Source of the DNA: Nautilus pompilius | Lineage: Eukaryota > Mollusca > Cephalopoda > Nautilida > Nautilidae | Assembly (NCBI GenBank): GCA_018389105.1 | Contig: JACATO010001436.1 | Location: 1-64,000, forward strand | DNA: 64,000 nt | Direction: 5' to 3' | In this document: positions 10,888-20,785 of the stretch, in pieces | Layout of the letters: each line of letters begins with the position of its first letter | Numbering within the stretch: position 1 is the stretch's first letter | The notes under the pieces: generated by a model | What the model was told of the DNA's origin: nothing | The model's input: only the letters and a program-made list of their open reading frames with translations | The model's database searches: none | Made by a program: the position numbers and the translations under genes

Positions 10888-12702
10888 ATGGTGCAGAAAT
10901 ATTTCCAATTAACACGGACAACAACAACAGCTCGACTTCGAGGACCACTTCCACGTGGTGTCGGGCGAGACGAAGAGTCCTCCACCACAGCAATGCAGAG
11001 GTTGTTTTTCTTTCAACGTCTGGGGTTTCCCGGCCCTACGTCCCAGACGATCAACCCACAGGGCCACCAAAATTCCCCGAGAGACGCCGGTGATGCTGAA
11101 AGGAACCCCGGACCTGCACCTCCATGTGGTGTCTGTGGGGGCCCAACAGCGAAGAAAGCCTTGTCGTGTGTCATCTGTCAGAAGTCAATCCACCAACGCT
11201 GTAGCGGCAGGACGCGAGCGGAGACTGAGCAACGGCGACAAGCCGGTGCCTATCAATGCCCCCAATGCTGCAAGTGCGGGAAGGGTTTCCGACTCCTCCA
11301 AAACAGGGCAACATGCGGAGTCTGCAATGCCCCAGCCCACCTTGCCTGCACGAACCTGTCCAGAGTAGAACGTGAGAAGCTGATCAGAGGCCTGAGGAGC
11401 TGGACTTGCTGCAACACGCCGCAGTTATCCACCCCGCCACAACCATCTCAACCGCCGCAATCCACCAACCAACTGCCAGAAAGGACGGGCTTAGTGGCCC
11501 CCGTCACCAACACCAGCCAAGCCGAGAAGGTCAATTGTGCAGAGGGCCGCAGAGTCATCAAGAAGACGAGCCCGAGAGCCGCCGTATGTGTCACGTGTGG
11601 TCAGCCCCGTCACCTCGCCTGCACCCGCCTCCCAGCAGAGAACGAGAACGAAAACATCCGAGATGGCTGCCGAGAGTGGCGATGCTGCGGCACAACACCA
11701 CCTCCATCTTCGAATGTCCAGTCCAACCAATTTCCACCAACAGATCAAAGCAGCGTAGAGTCCCGCCGACAAGACGAAGTACCAACCGATGATGAGGGAC
11801 AGGCGCGCGGTGGCGGAAGTGACGAGCTGCCAAATCCCAACCAAAAACTAGATCCCGGTCGAGAGATGAGACGAACCAGTGCAGACGTGTTGAGGGTGCT
11901 CCAGACCCCGATAAGTAACGGGCAGCAGAGAAGACCCGAGCCATGCCACGAAGAAGACCCCGAAGTTCAAGATGTGACGACCCAAGCTGACGCCGCCGAG
12001 AACTCTCCCGATACGAGTCCAGCAAGAGAAACCGATGAGCCATCGCCGCAGCTAGCAGAAGGGGACCAGTTACGAAGCATCGCCATTGAAGAATCGCCGA
12101 GACAAACCAGAACGATCCTGTCACTAGAGGGGGCGCGATGCGCGGCCTGTACCACTCGGATCCGACAGGGGGCCCAGAGACTGGTCTGTTGCCTTTGCAA
12201 ATCCCAATACCATTTTCGCTGTATGATGACAAGCCGATTGCAGATGGAGAGAACGAAACAGATGCAGAAGTGGCGATGCAACTACTGCACCCAACAGCCA
12301 ATAGCAGACAATGCCGGACAACAAACGACCCCCGAGCTAGATGGAAAGAGCCCCGGTGTACACCAATCCCAACTCCACATTCTTCGGTGGAACGCCAATG
12401 GTATCCACAGAGAGCTGCCTCTTTTGGAAGATCTCCTTGAAGCTACCAATATGGACGTGGTGTGCATCCAAGAAAGTAAACTGCTACCGAAAGACAAGAG
12501 GCCTGAGCTCCGCAACTTCTGTGCTGTTCGACGGGATCGACCAGTGCAAGGGGATGCGAGAGGGGGCGGTCTGCTGACGTACGTGAGGAAACAACTGCCA
12601 TATAAGGTAGTCGGTAGCCAGACCAGTGACACGAGTGCCCTGGAGAAGTTGACAATCGAGATCCCTACCCCACAAATGCAGACGTTCACAGTTTCAAACT
12701 GA
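10888..12702 (+). pseudogene. LINE ORF, N-terminal part: 2A-like motif, PHD fingers, start of endonuclease
   Basis: Starts at ATG 10888 and runs 604 codons to TGA 12700-12702. Residues 66-76 form a 2A-like motif (DAGDAERNPGP). Residues 80-127 are a PHD finger with the full C4HC3 ligand set (C80, C83, C94, C97, H102, C105, C124, C127). Further Cys/His-rich fingers lie near 127-175, 232-268 (shortened) and 418-467, with long Pro/Gln/Glu-rich linkers between. The APE endonuclease begins near residue 496 with LHILRWNANGI, and IQES supplies the metal-binding Glu. The TGA replaces the Trp expected in SNWYLPPENSRY, which continues in frame directly after it, so this is a stop mutation inside the endonuclease and not a natural terminus. 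Such proteins bind the element RNA and nick the target DNA. Confidence 0.8.
11083..11115 (+). other. 2A-like translational recoding motif in the LINE ORF
   Basis: In-frame codons read D-A-G-D-A-E-R-N-P-G-P, matching the 2A consensus D-x-E-x-N-P-G-P exactly. In known 2A peptides the ribosome skips the Gly-Pro bond, so the N-terminal 75 residues would be released separately from the PHD/endonuclease/RT protein. 2A-like sequences at the N-terminus of APE-type non-LTR elements are documented in several invertebrates. Activity here is inferred from sequence only. Upstream lies a hydrophobic stretch (MQRLFFFQRLGF, residues 36-47). Confidence 0.75.
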
Positions 12703-13231
12703 TATCTCCCCCCGGAGAATTCTCGTTACCTGCAGAGGACTGGTTTCGCTGGTGGAACTCCAGATGGACATCAAGGTGCATGGGGTGATCTGCGCAGACC
12801 TGAACGCTCACGACACAGCATGGGATCAGACAGCCAAATGGACGCGAACGGAACCTTCCTCACCGACCCAGAGGTACCGACACGTCAAGATCCTGCCACA
12901 GGGTCCTTCTCCTCACCAGATGTAACGGTGGTCCACGCGGCCTTCCGACACTAGTACGACTGTGAGCCCCTCGACACCCTCTCGTCTGATCATCGACCCA
13001 TCATCATCACAATCCACCTCCCGGCGGAGAAGTTGAAGGGTACGAAACGGCTAGTCTGGGACTGGAAAAGTTGGGACCTCCAGGCATTTGCGGCAGCAGT
13101 AGAAGATCAATTGACCAACCCTGAATGCCTCGAAGAAGAACCTTGACGCAGTTGTACCGACATTTTTACGAAGTTGTGCTTGCAGCAGCCCGACGGCACA
13201 TCGGACTGAAGGCAGTAGGAATGACCGGCGA
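12703..13231 (+). pseudogene. LINE endonuclease, C-terminal remnants
   Basis: Frame-broken continuation of the APE endonuclease. GVICADLNAHDTAWD near 12785 corresponds to the conserved G-D-x-N-A-H-x-x-W segment. SSPDVTVVHAAF near 12915 and LSSDHRPIIITI near 12985 match the last two endonuclease motifs. The pieces lie in different frames, so at least two indels separate them. The motifs' identity and order leave little doubt about origin. Confidence 0.7.
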
Positions 13232-14640
13232 ATGCTGGAAGACGAGAGAGATAGCCGAGGCAGAGAGAGAAGGGACGACTTGAGGGAGAGACTCAGCATT
13301 CAATCTGAAGAATGCAAAGGTAAAGACAGTGTGGTCAAGGAGCTGGTTAAGGAGAGGAAAGCGGAGATATGGGAGCGGAAGGTGACGTCGGCGAAAGTGA
13401 AAAAAGAGATGTGGTCCATCCTGCGGAGCCTGACAACAAATCGAAGCACCACTACAGCCCGAATCATCTCAGACAACGGCAAAAACTTCGTGAGCAAAAA
13501 GCAAAAAGCAGATGGCTTTGTCAAACTCTATCGGGACGTGAGCAATCTCAAAATTGAAAAGCATGAGAGAGGGATGAAGAAAGCCTTAAACAGTCGACTG
13601 AGGGGCGAGTCAATGGATTCTGAAGAATGTCAAGCCTTCACGCTAGAAGAGGTGAAAGCAGCCCTGCGTAGCCTGAACTCGACGAAAGCAGCAGGACCAG
13701 ATCAGATCCACCCGAGACTACTTCACCACTTAGGTCCGGTAGCAGTTTCCACGCTCTTGGTGATCTTCAACAAGTCGTGGTCAAACACCAAAGTCCCCCA
13801 AGAATGGAGAGTTGCGGATATTCGAGCGGTGCCGAAAGGGGAGAAGGACCTACAAAAACTGGAGAGCTATCGCCCAATCTCTCTAACGTCGACAATAGGC
13901 AAAACGATGGAGCGACTTGTCACCAACCGGCTCAGATATCTCACCGAAGCAAAACAGCTCCTGACAGAGAACCAAGCGGGGTTTCGCCACGGCCGTAGTA
14001 CCGAAGACCAACTGCTCAGAATGTCCCAATCGATAAGTGATGGCTTCCAACACTCCCCAATGCAGCGGACCCTGGTGGCGCTGATCGACTACTCGAGAGC
14101 TTACGACAAAGTGTGGAGAGATGCCCTGTTGATGAAGATGTCCCAAAAGGGCATCCCAAGTCACATGGTCAGATGGGTCCAAGCATGGTTGTCGAATCGG
14201 CTCTACTGGGTGACTTTGACGGAGTGAAGAGCAAGAAGGTTACGTTCAAGCAAGGCGTCCCACAGGGGTCGGTCCTGTCGCCCTCCTGTTTCTTTTCTAC
14301 ATTGACGACCTCGCAACAACGATAGAAGCCCCCCAAGTCAGCCTCTTCGCAGATAACGTTGCAGTATGGGTACAGGATGCTGACCTGAGGAGTGCTGAGG
14401 TGAAGATGCAGAAGGTCCTCGACGGCGTGACGAACTGGAGCACCAAGTGGAAGATGGAACTATCGACCCAAAAGTCTGAATGCTCCTTCAGCACCAACAC
14501 ACACGAAGCTAGTTGGCGCCCTACCCTACACCTTAACGGGCAACAGATCAAGTACAACCCAAACCCGAAGTTCCTGGGAGTGACGTACGTCGACGACAGC
14601 TCACCTTTGGCCTGCATGCATCAATTGTCGGCAGCAAGAT
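13232..14640 (+). pseudogene. LINE reverse transcriptase, broken and catalytically mutated
   Basis: Frame 13232-14227 covers the basic linker and RT fingers/palm: LNSTKAAGPDQIHPRLL, VPQEWRVADIRAVPKG, YRPISLTSTIGKTMERL, ENQAGFRHGRSTEDQL and ALIDYSRAYDKVW (motif A with Asp). A TGA at 14225 interrupts it. FKQGVPQGSVLSP (motif B) follows in another frame, then FYIDDLA and LFADNVAVW. The catalytic FADD box is FADN: GAT at 14352-14354 is followed by AAC at 14355-14357, replacing the second Asp. The thumb follows with WSTKWKMELSTQKSE and NPKFLGVTY. The enzyme would normally copy element RNA at the nicked target; this copy cannot. Confidence 0.85.
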
Positions 14641-15600
14641 GAAGCAACAGGCTGGAGCGTTACGGTGCTTGGCGTCAACTGATTGGGGATACGAGAAGAC
14701 CACCCTGCGGTCCACCTACATCGCCACTGGTAGGTCGACCGTCGAGTACGCAGCGGCGGCATGGCTGCCGTGGGTATCAGCGTCAACAATGGAGAAGTTA
14801 GAATCCCGCCAGAGGTACTCAGGCCGCGCGATCAACCCCTGTTGAATCGATCCTGGCAGCAGCAAACCTCCCGACCGTTGCCACCAGGGCCTCCCAGCTC
14901 AGCACGATAACCATGGAGAAGTCCCTCCGAATGGCCACCAACCCCAACCCCAGACGACGAACAGCATTGACCGAGGTCCGGCAACGGACGAAGAAGCGAA
15001 GTTGGCGAGTGGAGGCTGGCAGCACGTGGAGGTCCATCTCCGGATCAACACAGCCAGAGAAGGCTCCTGATCTCCTGCCGCCTGGATGCGGACTCGAGGT
15101 GGAAGGTACAAAGACGGGCGATGCAGCGACTAACGGAGGACTGGAGCTCATCCGGCGACGAACGGCACCACTACAGGCGGTGGGGCCATCATGGCCACCC
15201 CTGGCCACCCAGGCGATCCAGCGATCCACCGCTCTATGCTATCCCGCCGCCGGCGAATGGTGAAGGCGATCAAAATGGCGTTGCAGATCTTGCAGGCAGA
15301 AGAGACCCCTCGGAAAGCCCTATAGTCCGTCCGCTACCTGCCAACCCACTGAAGAACGCAGACGAGAAAACGACCCCGACCCCTCTCCGCCCTCGGTGAC
15401 AGCGGGTGGGTGCCAGATCACCTTCACCTGGTGCCCGAGCCACTGCGGCGTAGTTGGTAACGAAATGGCGGACGAGCAAGCCAGGGAAGGTGCAGCAGCC
15501 AGCCAGCCAGCCAAGAGGGGAACGGCCACCGCTACTATGACTCTGCAAAGGCAGCAATAAGACGAGCCACGAGAGGGAACCCCGTCACCCGCGAGAGGCT
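14641..15600 (+). pseudogene. LINE connection and RNase H region, broken
   Basis: After the RT thumb the frame continues as YAAAAWLPWVSASTMEKLES near 14745, typical of the segment before RNase H in these elements, and then breaks repeatedly. At 15411-15500 one frame reads ITFTWCPSHCGVVGNEMADE, carrying the W-x-P-x-H-x-G-x-x-G-N-E-x-A-D signature of the RNase H C-terminal part. RNase H would remove the RNA template during second-strand synthesis. The N-terminal half of RNase H is not clearly readable. Confidence 0.7.
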
Positions 15601-15611
15601 CCGCAGAGTAT

Positions 15612-15887
15612 ATGGTGAACGCGGAGAGAAACTCGACCGCCGAGCAGACGACCATGTGCCGGAAATGTGGAATGGGAGAGCAGACGGCGGAACACGTGGT
15701 CTACGACTGCCCCCGCCTCTCGAGCAGACGCCCTGGCGACGGCCCCGCTGGGCGTGCTGAGAATATGGGAGAAATGGAGCTCCGCGCCCGACCTTCCAGA
15801 CGTCTCAAAACCCGGCCCCCACCCCCATTAACCCTCTGCAGAGCTGCTCAACACCACCAACAACAACAACCAAAGCCAGTGCTCTAA
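15612..15887 (+). pseudogene. LINE C-terminal CCHC zinc finger and natural stop
   Basis: The frame contains MCRKCGMGEQTAEHVVYDCP, a C-x2-C-x8-H-x4-C finger of the kind found at the C-terminus of I/jockey-type RT proteins. It ends in TAA at 15885-15887, probably the original stop of the polyprotein. The next 210 bases are 3' untranslated region before the ATT tail. Confidence 0.75.
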
Positions 15888-16099
15888 CCTCACTGTTAGC
15901 ATTTACCCATGAAGGCCGGCTTCATCTTCGAATGTGCAGGGCTCCTAGGTAAAGAAAGCAACCTTAGCATCTCCTTATAAAAGGTGTTTAGGAAAAGAAC
16001 CATTTTGACATCGCTACGAGACAAAACCTCAACACCAACTAATGGTCCACCAAACATGATTCCAGTCTAGCCTGAGCCTCGAGGCAGCAAAACAATTTG

Positions 16100-16159
16100 T
16101 TATTATTATTATATTATTATTATTATTATTATTTTATTATTATTATTATTATTATTATT
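16100..16159 (+). repeat. (ATT)n tail of the LINE
   Basis: About 60 bases of ATT units follow the LINE 3' untranslated region directly, with no poly-A. Simple-repeat tails are usual for I-type elements. Confidence 0.75.
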
Positions 16160-17934
16160 CCTTATGCAGAAGGAGCAGAGCATAGATAATTTGCCATCTG
16201 GCTGCTAATACACTGGAGATGAGGAAGAAAGAGATCATTTTTCTTCATACAGAGATAAAGCTGCTGAAAAATTAATCCTGTTCCTTTGATGTAGAAGCAA
16301 TTGATACAGAAGGAATAAGGTAGCGCACCCAATCGCCCTTCTTATACATAGGAGCAATGAACTGGAAGGTTCTCGGTTTCCTTACAGCAGCATCACACAA
16401 AACTTAGATATCTGTCTGTGTAAGGGTTAATGAAGCCAACATTTTCGACAAGGATAATCCAACCTGTGTCGTGAATTTTATATTTCATCTCCTATCGGAC
16501 GACTGATTTAAGATGTGTAGCAGCTGACAAAGATCCAAACAGCTGCATTTGTTGGTTGACAGAAGTGGCTGATATTTTTGGGTGAGTTATCATTCACTTC
16601 ATCACAAGAAAGTGGCACCTACCATGTTCTGGATTCTACTGCACCATCATCCATCATCATCTAAATCAAATTGGTTGCTGAGGTGGAGCAACATAAATTG
16701 GCCTGTGAAGTGCTTAATATCAAATATTGGAGTTTGTAGGGTCAATTCATTCTCTGCCCCTAGAGTCAGGAAAGAAAGAAAATATGTTTACCTGTCTCCC
16801 TCAGGTGAGTTTCTGAGATGAGGACCTCAGGAAATCCTCAGGATCAGATAACCGACCAGTCATTTCAGGAATATCCAAACCTATTCTGCCATCACAGAAG
16901 TAAATGTAGGCAGGTCACTGATTACCAATTTGTCAAACAAATCCAGAACCAAGAAAAATCATCAGTAAATTGCAGATACATCTCTCCCTGATGCTGTTAA
17001 TTTGAGTCACACTTGGAAAATAATGTCCACAGTGTGTAAACTGCCCGCACATTCAGCAAGAATTTGTATTCACCTCAGACAATCAACACAGAGAAAATAT
17101 CTTCACGTACATTAACATATATACACGTCCTATCATCATCGTTGCCTGTTTCTAACAGTCGTGTACTTGTTATATGCATACAAGAACCTGACTAAAATTT
17201 GGTCTCACAACTTCAATTGAGTAACAAAGGTAACACAAAGACAAGAAAAACTCCTGTCCATACAGAACAATCGGTGTTCACCACCAACAGATCAAACATC
17301 CAGCATTAAATACACAACAAATAATGTAGAATTCTGACAGGGAAATATATAATATATATTAGTGTAAGTTTGGATTGATAGCTTTATACATTTCAAACTA
17401 CATCAGGAATGTAAAATTGTATATTTTGCAATTATATTATTAAAATTACATTTTATCATAAGAGTTACTCCCCTTGATATCTCAGGGCCAATGATACCCA
17501 CTTAATTGTCTTTATTTCTGGTTTTCTGTTATGATACAATAATATTTCAAGAGAATCTTCAAGGTGGGTGCAGATGTTGGATGAAAGGCAGGTGGTTGTC
17601 ATGTGGTCACTGTTGAGGATGTAATTAAACACCAGTGACACATGTGAAAATGGGCAGCAATGAAGTCTGAACATTCCTGAATGTTCTTGAGGACACAGCT
17701 CATTGTTTGACCTCTCCATGACTGGATGGTGTCAGGCTACAAGCTTCCCTCAGGTTACTGCTTGTCTTGCTCACCCCATATAAGGGCGATGGGAACAATG
17801 GTGCCTGTTTATCCATTACCCAGAGATTTTAGAGACTATAATTTTTGTTGTTACAGTCCTTTTAGAATTATATTGCTAAACGTTCATTTGATGTTATTTT
17901 ACAAATACTAATCTAAAAATACTCAATGGTAACG

Positions 17935-18020
17935 ACCTGGGAACCTTCACACTCTGTTAAATGAGCCCCTTATGTGCACTAAATAAGGGAGCAGAAAGGG
18001 CTGAACTAGGGGTGACCATT
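17935..18020 (+). repeat. Dispersed repeat, copy 1 of a pair
   Basis: The segment with ACTCTGTTAAATGAGCCCC, ACTAAATAAGGGAGCAGA and GGGCTGAACTA is matched by a second copy near 20285-20370 with the same order of landmarks. The element type is unknown. Confidence 0.45.
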
Positions 18021-20281
18021 TCCCAATTTTATCTACTTATTCTTCTTACCTATTTATTTGTTTGCTTGTTTATTTCACTAGAAGAAAATTTAGAGTACAA
18101 AAAGTTCTTCAGACAGATTCATGTCTAATACTGCAGTTGATAGCGGTGGACCTCTGGCTGGAAGAATCTGCTGCTGCTTGGCTGATTTATTTGTCCCTGA
18201 ATGTGTTCAACTTAACATTTGAATTGCTCCCACATAAAACTGTCAACGTCTGCTACAGGTACCGGCCTAGTTAAGCCTTTCCGAGAACCACATTCTCCCC
18301 ATCAGTTCTCTCTGATTTTTGAGATTGTGAATTAGTAAAAGGTAAAATTCTAGATTTGATTGGCAGCCATTCTTCTTGGAGAATAAATAGGGGCTGTGAT
18401 AATCCAGTGAGGTTTGGATTACCTTTAATCTGTACCACAGCATTTTGATAAGGGAAACAGAAAGGTTCCGCTCTTTCTCCAGGTTCTGGGTAACAGCATC
18501 AAAGAAACACAGACAATAATGGCGCTCAGGGGAGCGTACCTTTCTCAGGTGTTCTGTAGTCTACACCGTGTAACTTAATATCACAATTTATAACAAGACA
18601 ACATCAGTGACATCAGCCATTATCTTAACTAATCTGTGTGTGTGTGCCGGGTATGTATCAAGAAATACACCCACGGAGAGGTTACAATTTACCCACATAA
18701 TTTCATAACTTAAGCCTATTTTATCCTGTGTCTCCTACAGCTGAAGATTCCAAGCTGCTGTTTCATTCTGCTTATTACCAAAATTATCCTGTAGGGAAAT
18801 TACACAGATTTCTATCAATTTACAGAAAGCAAATTCCTGCTGTCAGCAAAGGTCTGCAGACTGACAGGAACCAACAGAGAAAGGTAATCTTTGGTTTTAT
18901 CTCAAATGATGGAACAATTAAAATTAAAAGCGACTTTCCTCAGTTTTATTTTGTGAAACAGAAGAGAAAAACAAACCAAAGATTTATTTTGATAAAGAGA
19001 TGGAGGGACTCGATCTGCCCTCCTGCATTTCCACCAATAAGTGACATGTGAGGCTGAATTAAACTAATCATCCCAGGAGGAGGCTGAAGATTAAAAAAAC
19101 ATTTGTAAAATCGTCAGAAAATAGATTTTATAGAAACAGAAGAATGAATGATGACGGAACTGATCTGCTGATGTCGACTGGCAGGGTAGGAGACCTGGGT
19201 GGGCAGGAAAGTTCTGCAGACCCTGAACCTATCTGCCACTGACCAAAGTCAATTATTCAAACCCCTTCGCTCGATTAATATTCTCAGGAAACCAAAATAT
19301 CTATGATTTACTTTTTCATGAAAGGTGTTAGAAGTGTTTACATATATGAAGATAATCTTACATCGCTGCCCTTTGTGACTGAAGATGATGCTGCCGATGA
19401 TGTCCCTCTGACAGACAGACTGGAGCCTGAATCGATCATAGAGGTGACGACTACAGAGATAAACAACTGCAGATGACTTCTATGAAGTAAACTATAGTAA
19501 CTATTCTGTCAGTTACCTACCTACAGCAAATATTATACTCTATCTAGGTATTTATGAGTGTACTTGTTGAAGAAAGGTATTTGTTAGTAAAATATAATAT
19601 TGTATAAAATAGTTGAAGCCAGTAACTCACTAAGTTGTCTTTATTATGATTGATCTTTGTTTTCTACAATTATTAACTTGAAATTATTAAAGACAACATT
19701 CTGACAATTTAAGGGAACAGATGGCATGAGTACTGTCAAGTGCTAATTACTATTATTAGTGATAGTATATTAAATGAAACCAGGTTTAAGGTATAAATAA
19801 TTAAAACATAGAAATCTAATCTCTGTACAGTACTGCAGACTGAATTAACTGAAATATATCAACAACAGAAAGAACTTCATGGACTTAAGATGACTAAAAA
19901 GCAACTTTACAAACACTGATGGCTGATGATCGTGGAAATGCATTTCTTTTCCAAAAACAACTTTTTAACTGAAATTTTGTAAATAAATTTAAGTTTTTTC
20001 AAATTGTATACATTTCAATAATGTCATCATAACTATAACAGTGTTAATACTATTATAATTCTCTAATACTTTGTCAAGGAAATTCCTGGAGCAGGGGGAT
20101 TTTAAAGATATTTCATCTTTGTATTATGAAAGTCCTTTGCTGTGTCCATCAGTGCATTCCAGAGAATAAGGTGGGGCAAAGGGCAGACAACTACTGAGAA
20201 ATGTTAGACTTTAAGGCTCTTGGTGACCAGCTGATCATTCCAGGTCAGATGTGGTTATTAATGAAGTACAGCAGAAAATAT

Positions 20282-20372
20282 CATACTCTGTTAAATGTGC
20301 CTATTAAATGTACTAAATAACAGAGCAGATGGGGCTGAATCAAAGAGAGGATTAACCCTACTCATATTTTGA
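20282..20372 (+). repeat. Dispersed repeat, copy 2 of a pair
   Basis: ACTCTGTTAAATGTGCC, TACTAAATAACAGAGCAGA and GGGGCTGAATC match the copy near 17.95 kb in the same orientation, with scattered differences. Confidence 0.45.
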
Positions 20373-20689
20373 CAGTAATGTGAATGGTTCCAGATTAAAC
20401 AGGATTTTCCTTCATGTCCAGTTTCTGCAGACTGAACAATGTGCTCTCAGATTGTTTAAATTCTTCTGAGTTTCTGTAATTAATGTCCTACTTACATTCT
20501 TCTGCTAACTTTCAGCAGTATTTCTTTCATTTTCAAATTAATTTTATTAAATAAATTAATAAATTATGTGATATTGGAAATTCTATTTATGAGTACATTT
20601 AATATTGTTTAATTTATGAGGAAGTGAAGAATTATGATTTGTTTATGGAACATTCAAGGCAGCTATCTGCACATTAGGCAATTAAATAA

Positions 20690-20785
20690 AAAGAGAGAGA
20701 GAGATGAGGGTTAGTTATATATTAATAAGTTTAAATGAAAGAGAGAGAGATGAGGGTTAGCTATATTTTAATAACTTTAAATAAT
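20690..20785 (+). repeat. Two-copy tandem duplication, unit about 48 bp
   Basis: Each unit starts with an AG run, then GATGAGGGTTAG, a TATAT stretch, TTAATAA and TTTAAAT. The copies abut near 20738/20739 and differ at a few bases. Confidence 0.75.

Larger units (their letters stand above)
10888..16159 (+). mobile_element. Non-LTR retrotransposon, PHD + APE endonuclease + RT + RNase H, inactive
   Basis: One LINE-type element about 5.3 kb long on the + strand. In order it carries a 2A-like motif, tandem PHD-type zinc fingers, an APE-type endonuclease, a reverse transcriptase, an RNase H motif, a C-terminal CCHC finger, a 3' untranslated region and an (ATT)n tail at 16100-16159. RNase H plus APE endonuclease and a terminal CCHC finger place it in the I/jockey supergroup of non-LTR elements (Ingi/Nimb-like clades are candidates). 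It is markedly GC-richer than its surroundings. A premature stop, several frameshifts and a mutated catalytic RT residue make it dead. The 5' edge is set at the first ATG. Confidence 0.85.

Noticed and set aside
11491-12689. Several long - strand and alternate-frame ORFs across the LINE
   Set aside because: Shadows of the GC-rich retrotransposon ORF; none shows a domain.
18728-19051. 107-codon frame beginning near an acceptor-like CTCCTACAG
   Set aside because: No family resemblance and no matching donor; not enough to call an exon.
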